A DNA stretch of 64,000 bases. Source: Emydura subglobosa (taxonomy: Eukaryota > Chordata > Testudines > Chelidae). The stretch's first letter is position 1. Each line of letters begins with the position of its first letter. The notes under the pieces were generated by a model. The model was not told the DNA's origin, searched no databases, and worked only from the letters and a program-made list of their open reading frames with translations. Location: contig ML679956.1 of NCBI GenBank assembly GCA_007922225.1, positions 75,180,095 through 75,244,094 of the forward strand, given 5' to 3'. This document shows positions 1 through 11,164 of this stretch, in pieces. The position numbers and the translations under genes are program-made.

Positions 1-126
1 AACAATGGGTTTGGCTTAGCTTTCCATATCGGTAGCTATTTGGGATAAACAAGAGTGTCCAAAGCCTAAACAGTGGAGGCATCAGCCATACAAAGCAGAA
101 AGAGAAACTCCCAATTTCTTGCCTTA

Positions 127-440
127 TAGAATCATAGAATTGTAGGATTGAAAGGGATCTCATGAGGTCATCTAGTCCAGTCCCATGCACTCAAGGCAGG
201 ACTAGGTTTTTGTAGATCATCCCTGACAGGTGTTTGTCTAACCTGCTCTTAAAAATCTACAATGATGGAGATTCTACAACCTCCCTAAGCAATTTTATTC
301 CAGTGCTTAAGTACCGAGAAAGGAACTTAGGCCATGTTTTCTAGATCTTTAATCATTTTTGTGGCTCTTCTCTGGACTTTCTCCAATTTCTCCACATCTT
401 TCCTGAAATGTGGCACCCAGAACTGGACACAATACTCCAT
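127..440 (-). mobile_element. CR1 LINE 3' fragment
   Basis: The block opens with the reverse complement of the CR1 tail (AGAATCATAGAAT) and runs through the usual CR1 end-of-RT text (CCTGACAGGTGTTTGTCTAACCTGCTCTTAAAAA). The element therefore points to the minus strand with its 3' end at about 127. It is 5'-truncated and carries no intact frame. It lies in the intron after the last kinase exon in the window. Confidence 0.85.
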
Positions 441-895
441 GCCCTCTTTCTCTCATGCTTGGAACATTACTATTATTTATTTGTATTATAGGACAACCTA
501 ATTAACGTGGTATGCTATTCTATTTGAGGTCTTATATTGCACTCATGGCCATAGTAACGTGTTTGTCAAATGCGCTCCCAACTTCTGTCTCAAATACTTT
601 CTGTCTCTCCTCCTGTCTCTGAATAACAGCATCAAGACTCTTTGCTCACTCGCTATACATATTCTTGTCTTTCAATTATAAACTCTTCAGGGTAGAGTTT
701 TCTGGGGACTATATAAAGATGGATTTAAATCCAGCTTTCGTCAAAGATGAAAGGCTGCTACATTAACTGACTATATCAACTTGTCCAAATGTTGTATATC
801 TCCAAGTGAATGTGGATCTGATTGACTGAGAGTTGGCAGCTCATCTCACAAACATCTGGTGCAATAGTTTTGGAAAATAATAGAAATGGACTCAC

Positions 896-1048
896 TCAGG
901 AGACTGCTGTAGGATCTGTTTGATAAAATCCTTTGCTTCTTCACTTAGGTGAACAAAGTCAGGGATATTCCATGAAATTGTCCCATTCTGGATATTTAGA
1001 AGGGTTGCTCTGTCATTTTCCCCAGCAAATGGAGACTTGCAGGTTAAG
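896..1048 (-). CDS. OBSCN: Obscurin-B kinase 1, C-lobe exon
   Basis: Acceptor TTTTATAAG at the 1048 side and donor GTGAGT after 896. The 153 nt enter with two carried bases (AG+C gives Ser) and leave with two. The peptide begins LTCKSPFAGENDRATLL and ends DFIKQILQQSP, which is the protein-kinase C-lobe segment after helix F (SPFAG..., the titin/MLCK-like layout). It is the last coding exon of route B in the window. The end of the kinase fold, the inter-kinase region and the second kinase must lie further left. Confidence 0.93.
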
Positions 1049-1658
1049 CTTATAAAATAAAAGGAGACATGGATTTTTAGTATTTTATTGCTACTCAACC
1101 CTCCAAAAGGATAAATGCAGAACAAAAGTTTTAAAATGTGTGGTAGATTCAAAATGAGGGTCGCACAGCATGAGTAATAATATAAAAATGCACGAATTAA
1201 CATCTTTCATCCAAGGATTACAAAGCACTTTGAAAAATTATTTATTCCTGTTTTACAGATAAGGCATCTGAAGAACAGAAAAATGAAGGGTTTGATTTTC
1301 AAAACCGTACTTGCAATTTAGCTACGTAAACGTGGACATATGCGTTTACATTAGTGATGGCCAAAATATATATCAATAAGATTGCATCTGTCTTAGTGAA
1401 ATACTTAACACAAAGCTATGAACTAACTATTACTGACTATACTATTCACAGAGGCTGTCATCTATCTTTGGAGCAGGGACATCATCTTTAGAACTGACGG
1501 TGCTTTGCATGGTGTTGGTAACATACACATTAAATAAATGACTAAACAACAATCACTTCACTCCTTACTCACTCAAAACTTCCACTGAAGTCACTGGAAG
1601 TTTTGCCTGAGTCAGGATTAAGGGAAGCTGAGTAGGGTCCTTAAAGCAAATAGTTTAC
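1049..1658 (-). other. OBSCN intron
   Basis: No gene is seen here. There is a short hairpin around 1566-1612 (ACTTCCACTGAAGTCACTGGAAGTTTTG), related to the dispersed 'tgacttcaatggg' repeat family; the rest is unremarkable AT-rich intron sequence. Confidence 0.5.
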
Positions 1659-1685
1659 CTTAGATAGCTGATGACTCCAACGGCC
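1659..1685 (-). CDS. OBSCN: Obscurin-B kinase 1, 27-nt microexon
   Basis: Only 27 nt long, between acceptor TTCTCCTCAG and donor GTAAAC. It is needed to join the exon ending GAT ATT TG with the exon starting C TTA ACC. The joined frame reads W-AVGVISYL-S, the conserved helix-F segment of titin-like kinases (DIW A-GV--Y-LL in general). Phase is 2 in and 2 out, so skipping it would delete nine residues of the kinase core without a frameshift. Gene predictors are likely to miss it. Confidence 0.85.
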
Positions 1686-3374
1686 CTGAGGAGAAAAGAA
1701 ACACACTTATATCAGGCAGACATTCCTGCTTCTCCTCTGCTTCCCCAATTTCAGTTGGCAATAATCCAAATAACTGTAAAATAGGCTCTTCATTACCTGC
1801 CCTCTAAGGATTAGCTTGTTAAAGGCAAAATCCCACTGTTCCGTTACTTTAGTTCTAATTTTTTTTTTAAACAGCGCAGGAAACAGTTTTTGCATAATTT
1901 ATGTAAAGGTGAACTGCAAAGGATTTTTTTAAATCAGGTTTGTGTGCATTTTCTCTTCTTTATTATATATAAAGAATCATTTTTTTTGTTCATTTTTATT
2001 TTTTTTTATTTTTATTTTTTTATGTTTTTTACTGTAAACATATCAGGAATGTCAATTCTGGCCTTCCCTGGCTTTGCTGGATTACCTACTGGATGTCTCT
2101 TCAATGAAGATTTTGTTTTCCTCCAAGATATTACTTTGTCAGAGAAATTTTTAACACAAACAGACAAACACAGAGTTTGTGATAGGGTGTACAAACCCCA
2201 CACTGGGCAACAAGAGTTTAAGTGATTACTTTGGGCCCAGCCTGTTCCGCCCCTCCACACCTGCAACAAATGCTGCATCTGGTGGAGCATTTAAAAGAGA
2301 GAGAAACAGAGCCATGGCTCATCAGCTTCCGGCAGCTGCTTTTTTGCAGATGGTCGCAGCCACTTCCGCTTCTTTTTGGGCTGGTCACTTCCGCACACTT
2401 TCAGCTTCTGGTGCAGTGCCACCAGAACCAGAAATGCAAAATCCATCATTTTTTGTTTCAGGAACTGGAAACCCCAAAAACCACCATCTTTGTTGTGGTT
2501 TCTAAATTGGCCTTGCTGGCTCACGTTTCCGCTTATTTCAGGCGCCATTTCTGCTTTTTTTCCCCCTCACAGAACTCGGCAGCTTAAGGCAGAGCTGGAA
2601 GAGAGCAGACCTGCAGCCCACAGCTCCAGCAGAGCAGAACAGAGCAGAGGCAGGCCTGGACTCTCTAGCACAGCTGCCCCAAAAGGACCCTGCCTGAGGG
2701 AAGGGAGGACCCAGCCCAGAAATAATCAGAGAAAAGGAAGTCTCTCTCCCTCTCCCCCACCAGTGGACCCTGGACACTGGTAATCCCCTCACCACAACCC
2801 CCCTGCTGGTCACAGGTGGCAGCCTTGACCACTAGGCCACGCTTCCCTACCAAACCCCAAGGGAGAAGCATTATAGCGTTCTTAACATTCTGACTCAAGT
2901 CCCCCTGCCATCTCAATTACTCAACTTTCATTTTTAACTCTATGTTTTCCCTATCATTGTACCAGTTCTTCAGTAAAACACTGGTAGAAATTCCCCTACC
3001 ATCCTTTTTTCCCTAAAAACCAACACTTCTTTATATTGTATTAATAGATTACAAGCCCAATATCTTTACACCCTCAAGCAATTAGCTAGATGTTGCACTG
3101 GGAACATTGTGTATGATCAACAGTATGTATTTCTGCACATCAGACATTGCGTACTACACAATGACTTCAGTAAAACTGAAGATGCTTAGCAACTCAGAAG
3201 ATAAGGCCCTTCCAGAACAAGTGTACAGCAAAATTAAAATACATACATGTTTACAATAGACAGTGTGTAAATGGCCACCTATAGTACACGTTCCCAATGT
3301 ATCAATCAATTCATCCTGAAACCCCTAAATTACATTGTTTGGTTCTATTACTTTTTTAAAAAGCAACAATTTAC
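1686..3374 (-). other. OBSCN intron with T-rich tract and an unclassified GC-richer block
   Basis: A T-rich low-complexity tract lies at about 1979-2029. From about 2220 to 2920 the base composition changes to a GC-richer, repeat-like block with several overlapping open frames in different phases. None looks like a conserved protein. It ends in text resembling a tRNA-SINE end in reverse (CTTGACCACTAGGCCACGCTTCC). The remainder holds nothing I can name. Confidence 0.4.
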
Positions 3375-3547
3375 CAAATATCAGATGCTTTTGACACTGG
3401 TGACTGAGAGATAATTTCTGGGGAGACAAACTCTGGAGACCCATATTTGCTGTACTGAGGCTCCGATGGATTTATCTTTTGAGCGAACCCAAAGTCACAG
3501 ATCTTAATGTCTTCTCTTTCAGGATAAACCATCAGGATATTTGGAGG
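3375..3547 (-). CDS. OBSCN: Obscurin-B kinase 1, DFG and activation-segment exon
   Basis: Acceptor TGATTCATTAG, donor GTAAAT; 173 nt, phase 0 in and 2 out. It follows directly on the catalytic-loop exon, giving LDIK-PPNILMV. It contains the magnesium-binding motif ICDFGFAQ and the activation-segment end [11 protein letters not shown] (the P-E pair equivalent to APE). All metal- and loop-anchoring residues expected of a working kinase are present here. The frame ends ASDI-W, completed by the microexon at 1659-1685. Confidence 0.95.
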
Positions 3548-3704
3548 CTAATGAATCAGAAAACATGGAGAACATTTATTTGCAAAAGAGCATTATTTTT
3601 AGATATAAGTAAACCTTTAATATGTAATCTGAATAAAGCACATCATTCTCCTAATCTACAAATTATAATGGCTAACATAAGGTAGATTTTCCTTTGAGCA
3701 TTAC

Positions 3705-3782
3705 CTTAATGTCCAAGTGAAGCACGTTATTGTCATGGAGATATCGGAGTCCTTCCAAAACTTGCTTGATGTATAATTTGAC
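3705..3782 (-). CDS. OBSCN: Obscurin-B kinase 1, catalytic-loop exon
   Basis: Acceptor ATTTTTAAG, donor GTAATG; 78 nt, phase 0 on both sides. It encodes VKLYIKQVLEG, then LRYLHDNNVLHLDIK. HLD replaces the usual HRD, as in the titin/MLCK-like group, and the catalytic Asp and following Lys are kept. The Asn of the loop is supplied by the next exon (PPN). Confidence 0.94.
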
Positions 3783-5448
3783 CTTAAAAATCAAAATTGG
3801 ATACAAAATATTTTCATTTGAATTGTATAGTGGTTCTACTTAAAAAGTCCATTCCAGTTTCAGAGGGATCACCGATTCCAGAAATATTCCCTATAAATAA
3901 TATGGGGCATACATCTTGAACTGATAATTAAGGCTGGCTGGAAAACAATTCCATTTTGTGAAAAGTTCTCAAGTTTAGAAAGTCGTTTTCCTTCAAGAGC
4001 AGATTAAAAATGCGATATTTCGAAATTTTTCACAAATATAATATAAACCAAAGGCAACTCAGATGAGAGAAAGCCCCAGAATAGCCAAAAGCCTAGTGGT
4101 TAGGGTACTCAGAGAAGGTAACCGAACCTGTGTCATCCACATTCCATATCAGTGCCCTCTGTGCTGCTGGCTATTCTGGAGTGGCCTGGATCTTGATATC
4201 CCCCCACCAGTGAAATTCCATTCTAGACCTGGGAAACATATATTTAGTGAAAGTTTTTCCAACCAGCTCTAATGCTGAGACCTCTAAAAAAAGGAATAAA
4301 CTTTTTAAGGGAGACTATTTTATGTGAAACAGATGATGAATCAAACATTAGAACATGGAATTCAGACACAATGGCTAAGGGTACATCTACACAGTCTATG
4401 ACATTGAGTCTCCTAGCACAGGTCAACAGACTTGGGCTAGCAGGGCTCACACTAACTCTCTAAAAATAGCTTTGAAATTCTGGCTCAGGCTGAAGCTTGC
4501 GCTCTGAAGCCCACCCTCCCACTTCCAAGTTCCTCAACCCAGACTTGCTGTCATAGGCTGCCCAGACACGCCCTAAATGGTCCCTTCCACATTGGAGTTC
4601 TCCATATGTTAGGGAGCCTGAGCTTTGCAAACAGAGATGCCCTTAACAGGGGATATGAACATCCCCAAACTTTGGGGAAATTCCAATCCCGATTTTAACA
4701 TTACATCTCAGGCCCATCCCTACCGCAGTTTGTTTGGTCTGTGTAGACCAGGCAAACACATTTTTAGTGTTAGAACACCATTTTCTAGACCATGCGCAGA
4801 TCCTAACATGGGTAAAATTTCAATATGGTGAGGATTTAATAGCCAGGCCCAGTCAGAAGGTAATTTAGCCTTGTCTCATCACAGTTTTATCTGATGTTTC
4901 CTCTGAGACCTGAGAAAAATAAAAGTGGCCAATAAAATGTCAGAGACTTGTGTTCCAGAACAAGACAGACGATGGGGCTCTTATTTTTTGATCTAGAAGG
5001 GACAGGAAAAAACTCAGAGGACACCATTTCAGTTCTTCGCTTGGGGAGCACAAGGAGGTGAAGATATAATCACTAGTGAACAGGAAATTATTACACAAGT
5101 CAAAACACATGGAATTTACATGACAGATGTTGTGATGTGGGAAAGTGGTAGAGTTACGAATAGATTCTTGGGTCTGACAAGAAAATATAAAATTTGGCTG
5201 AGCACATGTTTATCATCAAAAGCCATTGGCTTTTTATTTTATTCCTTTGAGAAGCTGTCATTGGGAATGAAAGTTTCGGGAGTGGCACTTAAACAATTCA
5301 TTCTGGTGTGACTATCCCATGTTTCCAAGATATTCCCTCTACTTAAAATGGGGACGACAACTAAAACTGCCATATTTTGTAGAACCAGAATTAATATTGG
5401 GGTACACCTTCCATACTCTGAAATTTTAATATAACAAGGAATCGGTAC
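3783..5448 (-). other. OBSCN intron with degenerate repeats
   Basis: Around 4075-4290 lies a repeat containing CCTAGTGGTTAGGGTACTC, related to the tRNA-like inverted element at 54150-54270. At about 4378-4570 the text begins GGGTACATCTACACAG, the edge seen in the turtle-type palindromic MITE at 20971. No coding exon is seen between the kinase exons on either side. Confidence 0.45.
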
Positions 5449-5509
5449 CTCTGCTTCAGTAACAACACTCTTCCTGAATAAACGATCCAAGAGTTCCTCA
5501 TTGAAACAC
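5449..5509 (-). CDS. OBSCN: Obscurin-B kinase 1, hinge and helix-D exon
   Basis: Acceptor TCATTGCTAG, donor GTACCG; 61 nt, phase 2 in and 0 out. CT+G gives Leu, then CFNEELLDRLFRKSVVTEAE. This follows ILEL from the preceding exon and is the hinge plus helix D of the kinase. It leads in frame to VKLYIKQ in the exon at 3705-3782. Confidence 0.94.
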
Positions 5510-6009
5510 CTAGCAATGACATTAAGGAAAACTAAGGCCATTGGTTTATTATCGTAATTTAGTAGCATGCTGCAACAAATACAATCTTTGGTAATAAAAA
5601 AGAACAGCTCCCCACAGGCAGCATATCCTTGGTGATGTTAAATTTTCTTTCTCTGCCAGGCAGTTGTTTTGGGTCTGTGATAAAAAGCTCAAATCCAGAA
5701 GGAGCCAGGGCAGTTCTCCTCGGGGAAACGTTAAACTCAACTGCTGAAAATCTTTACTCCTTAAAAATTAAATGAAACCCATGGAATTAACTAGCTGTTC
5801 TGTGCTAAAATTTTCCCTTTAGTCATGTTGGTTAGTTGCTCCTCACCATCTTTCCTCTGGTGCTTGCATATTGTCCATTTAGACTATCACCTCATTGAGT
5901 CAGAGACCCAGCTTTCATATACTTCAGTAAAGTGCGTTGGTGCTACATAATCAAACAGTGAGAGACATTTTTCTAAATATTTTTCTATTGTGAATCCACC
6001 CATCCACGA

Positions 6010-6075
6010 TACTTACATGGCCCCATTCCCATAGTATCTGAGCACCTTGCAATCTTTAATATGTTTATGTTGTGC
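6010..6075. repeat. Interspersed repeat fragment, unclassified
   Basis: The text TTACATGGCCCCATTCCCATAGTATCTGAGCACC looks like the 3' part of a common sauropsid SINE or LINE. It is too short to classify further from sequence alone. Confidence 0.35.
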
Positions 6076-6195
6076 TCCAGTGTGTAGTTTTATCTTAAGT
6101 TGAAAATGTAAATGGTTATTTATTTATTCACATGGGTTTCCCTTAACTGAAATTTCCCAGCATTATCTGAGAAAAAGAAGGGGAGAAAAGGATAC

Positions 6196-6396
6196 AGCTC
6201 CAAAATCAGAACCAAGGTTTTCCTTGTTTCAAATTCATCCAGCAGCTGGGTGATTTTATCATGGGAAAGCGTGGCTAGGATGTCCCTCTCTTGATAGGAC
6301 TGGGTTCTTGTTTTGCTTCGCAGTGGTATGAACTTGGCAGCACAGGATACTCTGTTCCCTTTGTGCACAACCCGTTTCACAAAGCTAAAACAGCCC
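6196..6396 (-). CDS. OBSCN: Obscurin-B kinase 1, N-lobe exon
   Basis: Acceptor TATTATATACAG, donor GTATCC; 201 nt, phase 2 in and 2 out. With the preceding exon it gives the ATP loop IGRGCFSFVKR, the strand-3 lysine in CAAKFIPLRS, the helix-C Glu in SYQERDIL, and ends FETRKTLVLILE(L). The third Gly of the GxGxxG loop is Ser here; other N-lobe landmarks are intact. The exon joins the helix-D exon at 5449-5509. Confidence 0.95.
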
Positions 6397-6867
6397 CTGT
6401 ATATAATAAAAAAATCGATCACATTGAGGTTTCGCCTTAAGTCCTCCTGCATGGCAGATCCACAATGCTTTTATTCATCTTCTACCGCCCCCTCCCCCAA
6501 TCTTTTCTCTAAAAGCCCTCTCTCCACATTCACCTTAAATTCAGTCTTATGTAACAATCTGACTTTATTGTGTGTGAGATCATGTCTCCCCCTGCTGACT
6601 GGCCCCCAAAACCATTCGTTAACAGTTACACCTTTAGCTCCAGTGTTAGCGGCATGTGCTGAAGGCCCCAGGTTCACTCACGGTGGGCAGACATGGTGGC
6701 TGTATGTACACATCCATGGTCTGATGCCAAAATAACATACTTGGGGCAAATTTCTCCTCTCCATTACCCCTGTACAGGCCCACTGAACTCAAGAGGATTG
6801 CACAAGCATCAAAGCAAGTCAATGGAATTGCATGGGTGTGACCAAGGGCAGAATCTGGCTTTATCAA

Positions 6868-7345
6868 TAGAGCCCTGCAAATCCACGGATATCCGCTTTA
6901 TATCCGCGGATGTGGATATCCACAGATAATATTCTGGCAGGTGAACTGCAGACAGCTGCTTCCCCACCTTGAGATGAGGGTGGGGGCTGGCCACCGATCA
7001 GCTGTTCCATGGGGCTCCCCTGCGGGCCAGATCAGCTGCCGGCAGGAGGGCGCCATGGAACAGCTCTTCAGGGGGGATCCCCTGAGGGCCACCAATCAAT
7101 CAGCTGTTCCACAGGCCTCCCCTGCTGGCCGCCAATTAGCTGTAGGGCAGCTGCCTGGAAGGGCTGGCCCCCAAACAGTTGACAGCAGGGGACACAGCAG
7201 CAGAGATGGCCTCCAAACAGCTGATTGGGGGCCCCAGAGCTGTAGGTGCAGATGACCACACAGTGGATGATGGTTGGAGGTAAGCTGATTGGGGCGGATG
7301 CGGATCGGACATGGGTCCACATTTGTGTATCCATGCATTGCTCTA
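6868..7345. mobile_element. Non-autonomous hAT-type DNA transposon, GC-rich core
   Basis: The ends are inverted: TAGAGCCCTGCA at the left and the complement of TAGAGCAATGCA at the right. They are flanked by an 8-bp duplication matching at 6 of 8 positions (TTTATCAA / CCTATCAA). The left arm carries nested palindromes of ATCCGCGGATATCC type. The core (about 6960-7230) is a degenerate tandem array built on CAGCTGTTCC and CCCCTGCGGGCC units. No transposase frame is seen. It lies in a kinase intron. Confidence 0.65.
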
Positions 7346-7689
7346 CCTATCAAAGCCGTTTTTCTCTACACTGTAATATTTCACCCAGCTCTGGGGTGCA
7401 CACCAAGATTGTTTTATCGTCCCTTCCCCCCTTTACTAAAAATCTCAGGGAACACCCTGCCCACCTGTAGCAGAGACGACCATCCCATCAATTCCTGCGC
7501 TTGAGTGGTTTACAAAACTGGGCACACTTCTGCCCTCGGTGACTTGGTTAGAAACCCACTGAAGTCACTGTATTCTAGTGAAATCCAATGCAGTTGCATA
7601 CTTAGAAGTGCAGGAAGAATGTGGACAACTGGACTTACACTGTACATGTGGAAACCTGAGATCCCACAATATCAATGACATGGAGAGAA

Positions 7690-7752
7690 ATCCTCACCCC
7701 ACCTGAAGTCAATGGGAGTTTTGTCATGGACTTCAATGGGACCAGGATTCCA
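7690..7752. repeat. Palindromic 'tgacttcaatggg' repeat
   Basis: CCACCTGAAGTCAATGGGAG faces GGACTTCAATGGGACC across GTTTTGTCAT, so the copy is nearly self-complementary. It is one of many copies of the same hairpin family in this window. Confidence 0.55.
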
Positions 7753-8619
7753 GCCATGGCTTTTACCATAGTGACTACTGTATTTCAAAATGGAAAAAAA
7801 GAAAAGGCAGGTCGAATTAAGTCTGGGCGTAAGTGGGCACAGCAAACAAAGAAAGTCGATGAGAGCTCTGCCTATTTATGCCAAGGCTGAATGCAGTCCA
7901 GATGCTTCCAAAAAAAGAAAAAGGAAGGAATGAATGAAATAAGATGTGAATAATGAAATAGGTGATAACCTGGGGTGATGTGCGTGACAGAGAAACACCT
8001 TCCCTACCACAAGACTGGTATGAATACTGCTTCCTGAACTGGCTATCAACAGTGTGGGATGGTAACTACATTGCCCCCTTTTCCTTTGAAGAAATGCTGT
8101 CTCCTCCTCTTTCCACGGGGACTCGATGGGGAGTGGGATACCAAGACTGCTCCTAATCTGGCCAAGGCCCAAGCATAATTTTTTCAGGTCCAGTACAAAC
8201 TTGTAATACGGGCCCCTCCCACATACATACCCATGGGGGTTGCAGCCTGGACCGGGCTGTCCTGGGCCTCTGGGCCCCAGTAAAGCATATACTTTCTCCC
8301 TCCACATGTGGGGACCCTGAATCTGGCACATTTCCACTGCAACAAAATGTGTCCTCACTTTTTATTGCATATGCCCTCAAACATGCATGTCTTGGAGGCC
8401 CTGCTTCTGGTCAAGTGAGGAATACAACTTCCTCTGGAATGTAGCAGCCTGTTCCATGCTCTGACCAGTGAGCAGGAACAGATGCTTCCTTCCTTAGAGT
8501 TTGTGAAGTGTCCTGACTCGAGACCAATTGTTCTCTACATATTGAAAGAGATGAGACGGGCATTTATACATTCTCCTGCCAGGACATTTTAAAAGTGAAA
8601 AAAAAAAAATCCCACTTAC

Positions 8620-8701
8620 CTTCCTATCTCCTGCTTCACTTCATAGAAGGAATGGAGTTTTCTTCGGCTGCTCTGTTTCTTTGTCACTTGGTCTTTCTTA
8701 T
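8620..8701 (-). CDS. OBSCN: Obscurin-B kinase 1, first N-lobe exon
   Basis: Acceptor GGTTACCAAAG, donor GTAAGT; 82 nt, phase 1 in and 2 out. It encodes the basic linker DKKDQVTKKQSSRRKL, then HSFYEVKQEIG with a split Arg codon, the first strand of the kinase. It joins the Ig-ending exon at 9700-9868 to the N-lobe exon at 6196-6396. The acceptor has a weak pyrimidine tract, but frame and peptide support it. Confidence 0.9.
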
Positions 8702-8904
8702 CTTTGGTAACCAAAGAAAAAGTTAGTGGTAATATTCAAACAACACAGCCATGGCACCAAATGCAAAACTATCCTGCCGATAATGTTCCGTGGGAAATAA
8801 TGTGATCCATTTTCTAAGCGTCTGTTTAGAATTAGGCACAGACGGTTACTGATGGTGTTGGGCACCATGAACACAGGAGGTCAGTTCTTCAGCTGGTGTA
8901 AATC

Positions 8905-9155
8905 AGCGTATCTAGACACTACACCACAAACTAATCCCAACGCGGCTCCAGCAAGCAACCTGGAATATGCCCCCAGAAGCCCAAGCGGCAGACGCGAGTC
9001 AGTGCATCACAAGTGTGGAAGGGGCTACATGGCTCTAGGGGGTGTGTACCAATGTGGTGTGCACATTCGCAGGCAAGCTTAGCAAGAATAGATTTGCTTG
9101 CCTGGGTGCCCGCACCTGGGTACACTGTGCAGTGTAGACACATTCTAAAGTACGT
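8905..9155. mobile_element. Probable MITE fragment
   Basis: The left edge (TATCTAGACACTACACCAC) and the right edge (complement of GTGTCTACACTGCACAG) resemble the GTCTACACTGCA termini common to sauropsid hAT-like MITEs. There is no frame of interest. Boundaries are approximate. Confidence 0.45.
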
Positions 9156-9699
9156 GGATCTGAGCCAGTTAAACCAGCTGAGGATCTGGCACTGAGTTTT
9201 TAATGGCATCCCCGGTACCAGTTATTTAAACTTTTCCAGTTGAATCCGGTTGCAAATACCAGCTCAAAATGAAGTATTTGTACCTTTCCTTATGCCCTTG
9301 AATACTACTGGTTTGTACTGCATCATGAAAACAGCCTTCTTCCCACTGATTCCCGTTACTCTCAGATTTGGTGCATTTCAGAAACCAACACATATGGACA
9401 AACTGACAGGCAGACACATAAAACAACGTTCCAGTCATGGGGGGTCGACCCCTGCAGGTATCATCAGGAGGAAGAACCAGGCAGTTTGGAAGCTGCTCAT
9501 CTCTACCCGAGAACCACCAGATGAAGGAGGAAATGTGACTAATCCATATATGTGGTTCACCAGAGCATCTTTCCTGATACTTGATCCAACAGGGCTGACA
9601 ATATGCATGAAATACTGATTCCAAATACAAAAGACACAAAAACGCTGCAGACTGGAATGGCTAAGGAGCCAACACATCAGACCTAAGAAATGAAGTTAC

Positions 9700-9868
9700 C
9701 CGCATGTACAACAAGCTCTGCTTTGCACAAGACCTCCCCTCCTGCATTTCTGGCAATGCAGGTATAGATGCCACCATCTTCTGGGGCAGCATTCTCCAGG
9801 ATCAAAGAGTATGTTGTGCCTTCTTTCACCTGATGGATCCTTTGGCTGTCAGTCAACAAGGAATTATC
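9700..9868 (-). CDS. OBSCN: Obscurin-B pre-kinase Ig domain, second half
   Basis: Acceptor TCATTCTTCCAG, donor GTAACT; 169 nt, phase 0 in and 1 out. It encodes the back half of an I-set Ig: RIHQVKEGTTYSLIL, then the DGGIYTCIARNAGGE motif with the conserved Tyr and Cys, ending CKAELVVHA. With the exon at 11505-11617 it makes the Ig domain directly in front of kinase 1. Confidence 0.94.
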
Positions 9869-9917
9869 CTGGAAGAATGAGACACTACTTCAGTATTAAA
9901 GTGCAAAGGAGAAATAT

Positions 9918-9990
9918 GAGCGTTGAGCAGGGAGTTTGACTAGATGACCTCCTGAGGTCCCTTCCAACCCTCATCTTCTATGATTCTGAT
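9918..9990 (+). mobile_element. CR1 LINE 3' tail
   Basis: GACTAGATGACCTCCTGAGG through CTTCTATGATTCTG is the CR1 3' end with its ATTCTATG-type terminal repeat. It reads on the plus strand and is severely 5'-truncated. Confidence 0.8.
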
Positions 9991-10694
9991 GGTACAATGC
10001 AAGGATTTACATCAGTGCTACTCAGATCTCAATGTCCAGGAGCCAAATTAGCGACCAAGATTACCCAAACGAGCCGCAATAGTACAAATCCACTGTTTCA
10101 TTTAATAAATAAATATACATATTTATATATTTCTCCCAGCCCATAAGTTAATAACTTGGTGCGAGTTGATAACTTAATTGGTTAATAACATAGTAAAAGC
10201 ATTCTGGTTGGTTGAACATTAAATCACACAGTGTTTTAATATCATGTGCTGCACAGAGTCGCAGGAGACACATTAAAGAGCCCCTTGCAGCCTGTGAGCC
10301 TCAGTCTGAGTATCGCTGACTTAGATAGATCAACGGTAGCTAAAGGGGAGATCTACTGTGTGCTTAGACTATAGAAGCTGCTTATATTCCAGAGAAAATT
10401 TTCTAAGCCCTGGTACTTATGCTCTGTTTTCAACAGTAGCTGGGACTGAGTAAACCCAATGCAGATAAAATAAGAAGGAACCCAAACCTTTGCCGAACAA
10501 TCTAAATCTGAAGATTTTTCTTTTAAATTCCCAACCTCTCAGTTTTAGCTAAGCCCAGAAGCAGAAATACCACAAAACAGTGGAGCTTTCAGTGTTTTCC
10601 ATTCATTACCAAGTAGTAATGGAAGTCTCACAATACAGGTTTTTCTTGTGAGCTTTACAGCTCAGTTTCAAGACTAAAGGCGGCTGGATAAGCA

Positions 10695-10945
10695 GGGGTT
10701 TCAGTGGTTAGAGAAGAGGGCTAGGAAACAAGACTCCTCGGTCTCATTTCTGATTCTGACCCTATCTTCCTTTCTTATCTTGGGCAAACCTTTTAATCTT
10801 TCTGGGTCTGTTTTGCCATCTGTAATATGGGGATTCTTTTTACCTGATTCGCAGGGGTGTTGCGAGGCTTAATTAATAACTGCAAAGTTCTGGAGATCCC
10901 CAAATGAAGGGAGCAATAGACGTGTAAATTATTATCATTAGCACA
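10695..10945 (+). mobile_element. MIR SINE
   Basis: It shows the tRNA-like head (CAGTGGTTAGAGAAGAGGG), then the core and tail order of MIR: CTTGGGCAAACCTTTTAATC, TCTGTTTTGCCATCTGTAAT, ATGGGGATT and GGGTGTTGCGAGGCTTAATT. It is nearly complete and diverged, as expected for an ancient amniote SINE. Confidence 0.8.
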
Positions 10946-11164
10946 GTATCGATTTGCTGTTGGGCGAAAGTCTCCTGGAAGCCCATCGGCCATAGTCCAG
11001 CCACGCTGGCTGTATCTCCATGACAATGGGGAGATGTTTCCCATTTTGTACTGCTGGTTCACTCTGAGTTAATGTCAATGACATTTACAAACCCATTTTC
11101 TCGCTGACAGGAGCAAGGAAGAAACCTCTCCTATGGCCAGATTATTCCATAAGTGTCCACTGTC

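Noticed and set aside
2179..2916. Cluster of overlapping open frames on both strands
   Set aside because: Frames overlap in several phases within one GC-richer repeat-like block, which is typical of shadow frames. None resembles a known protein.
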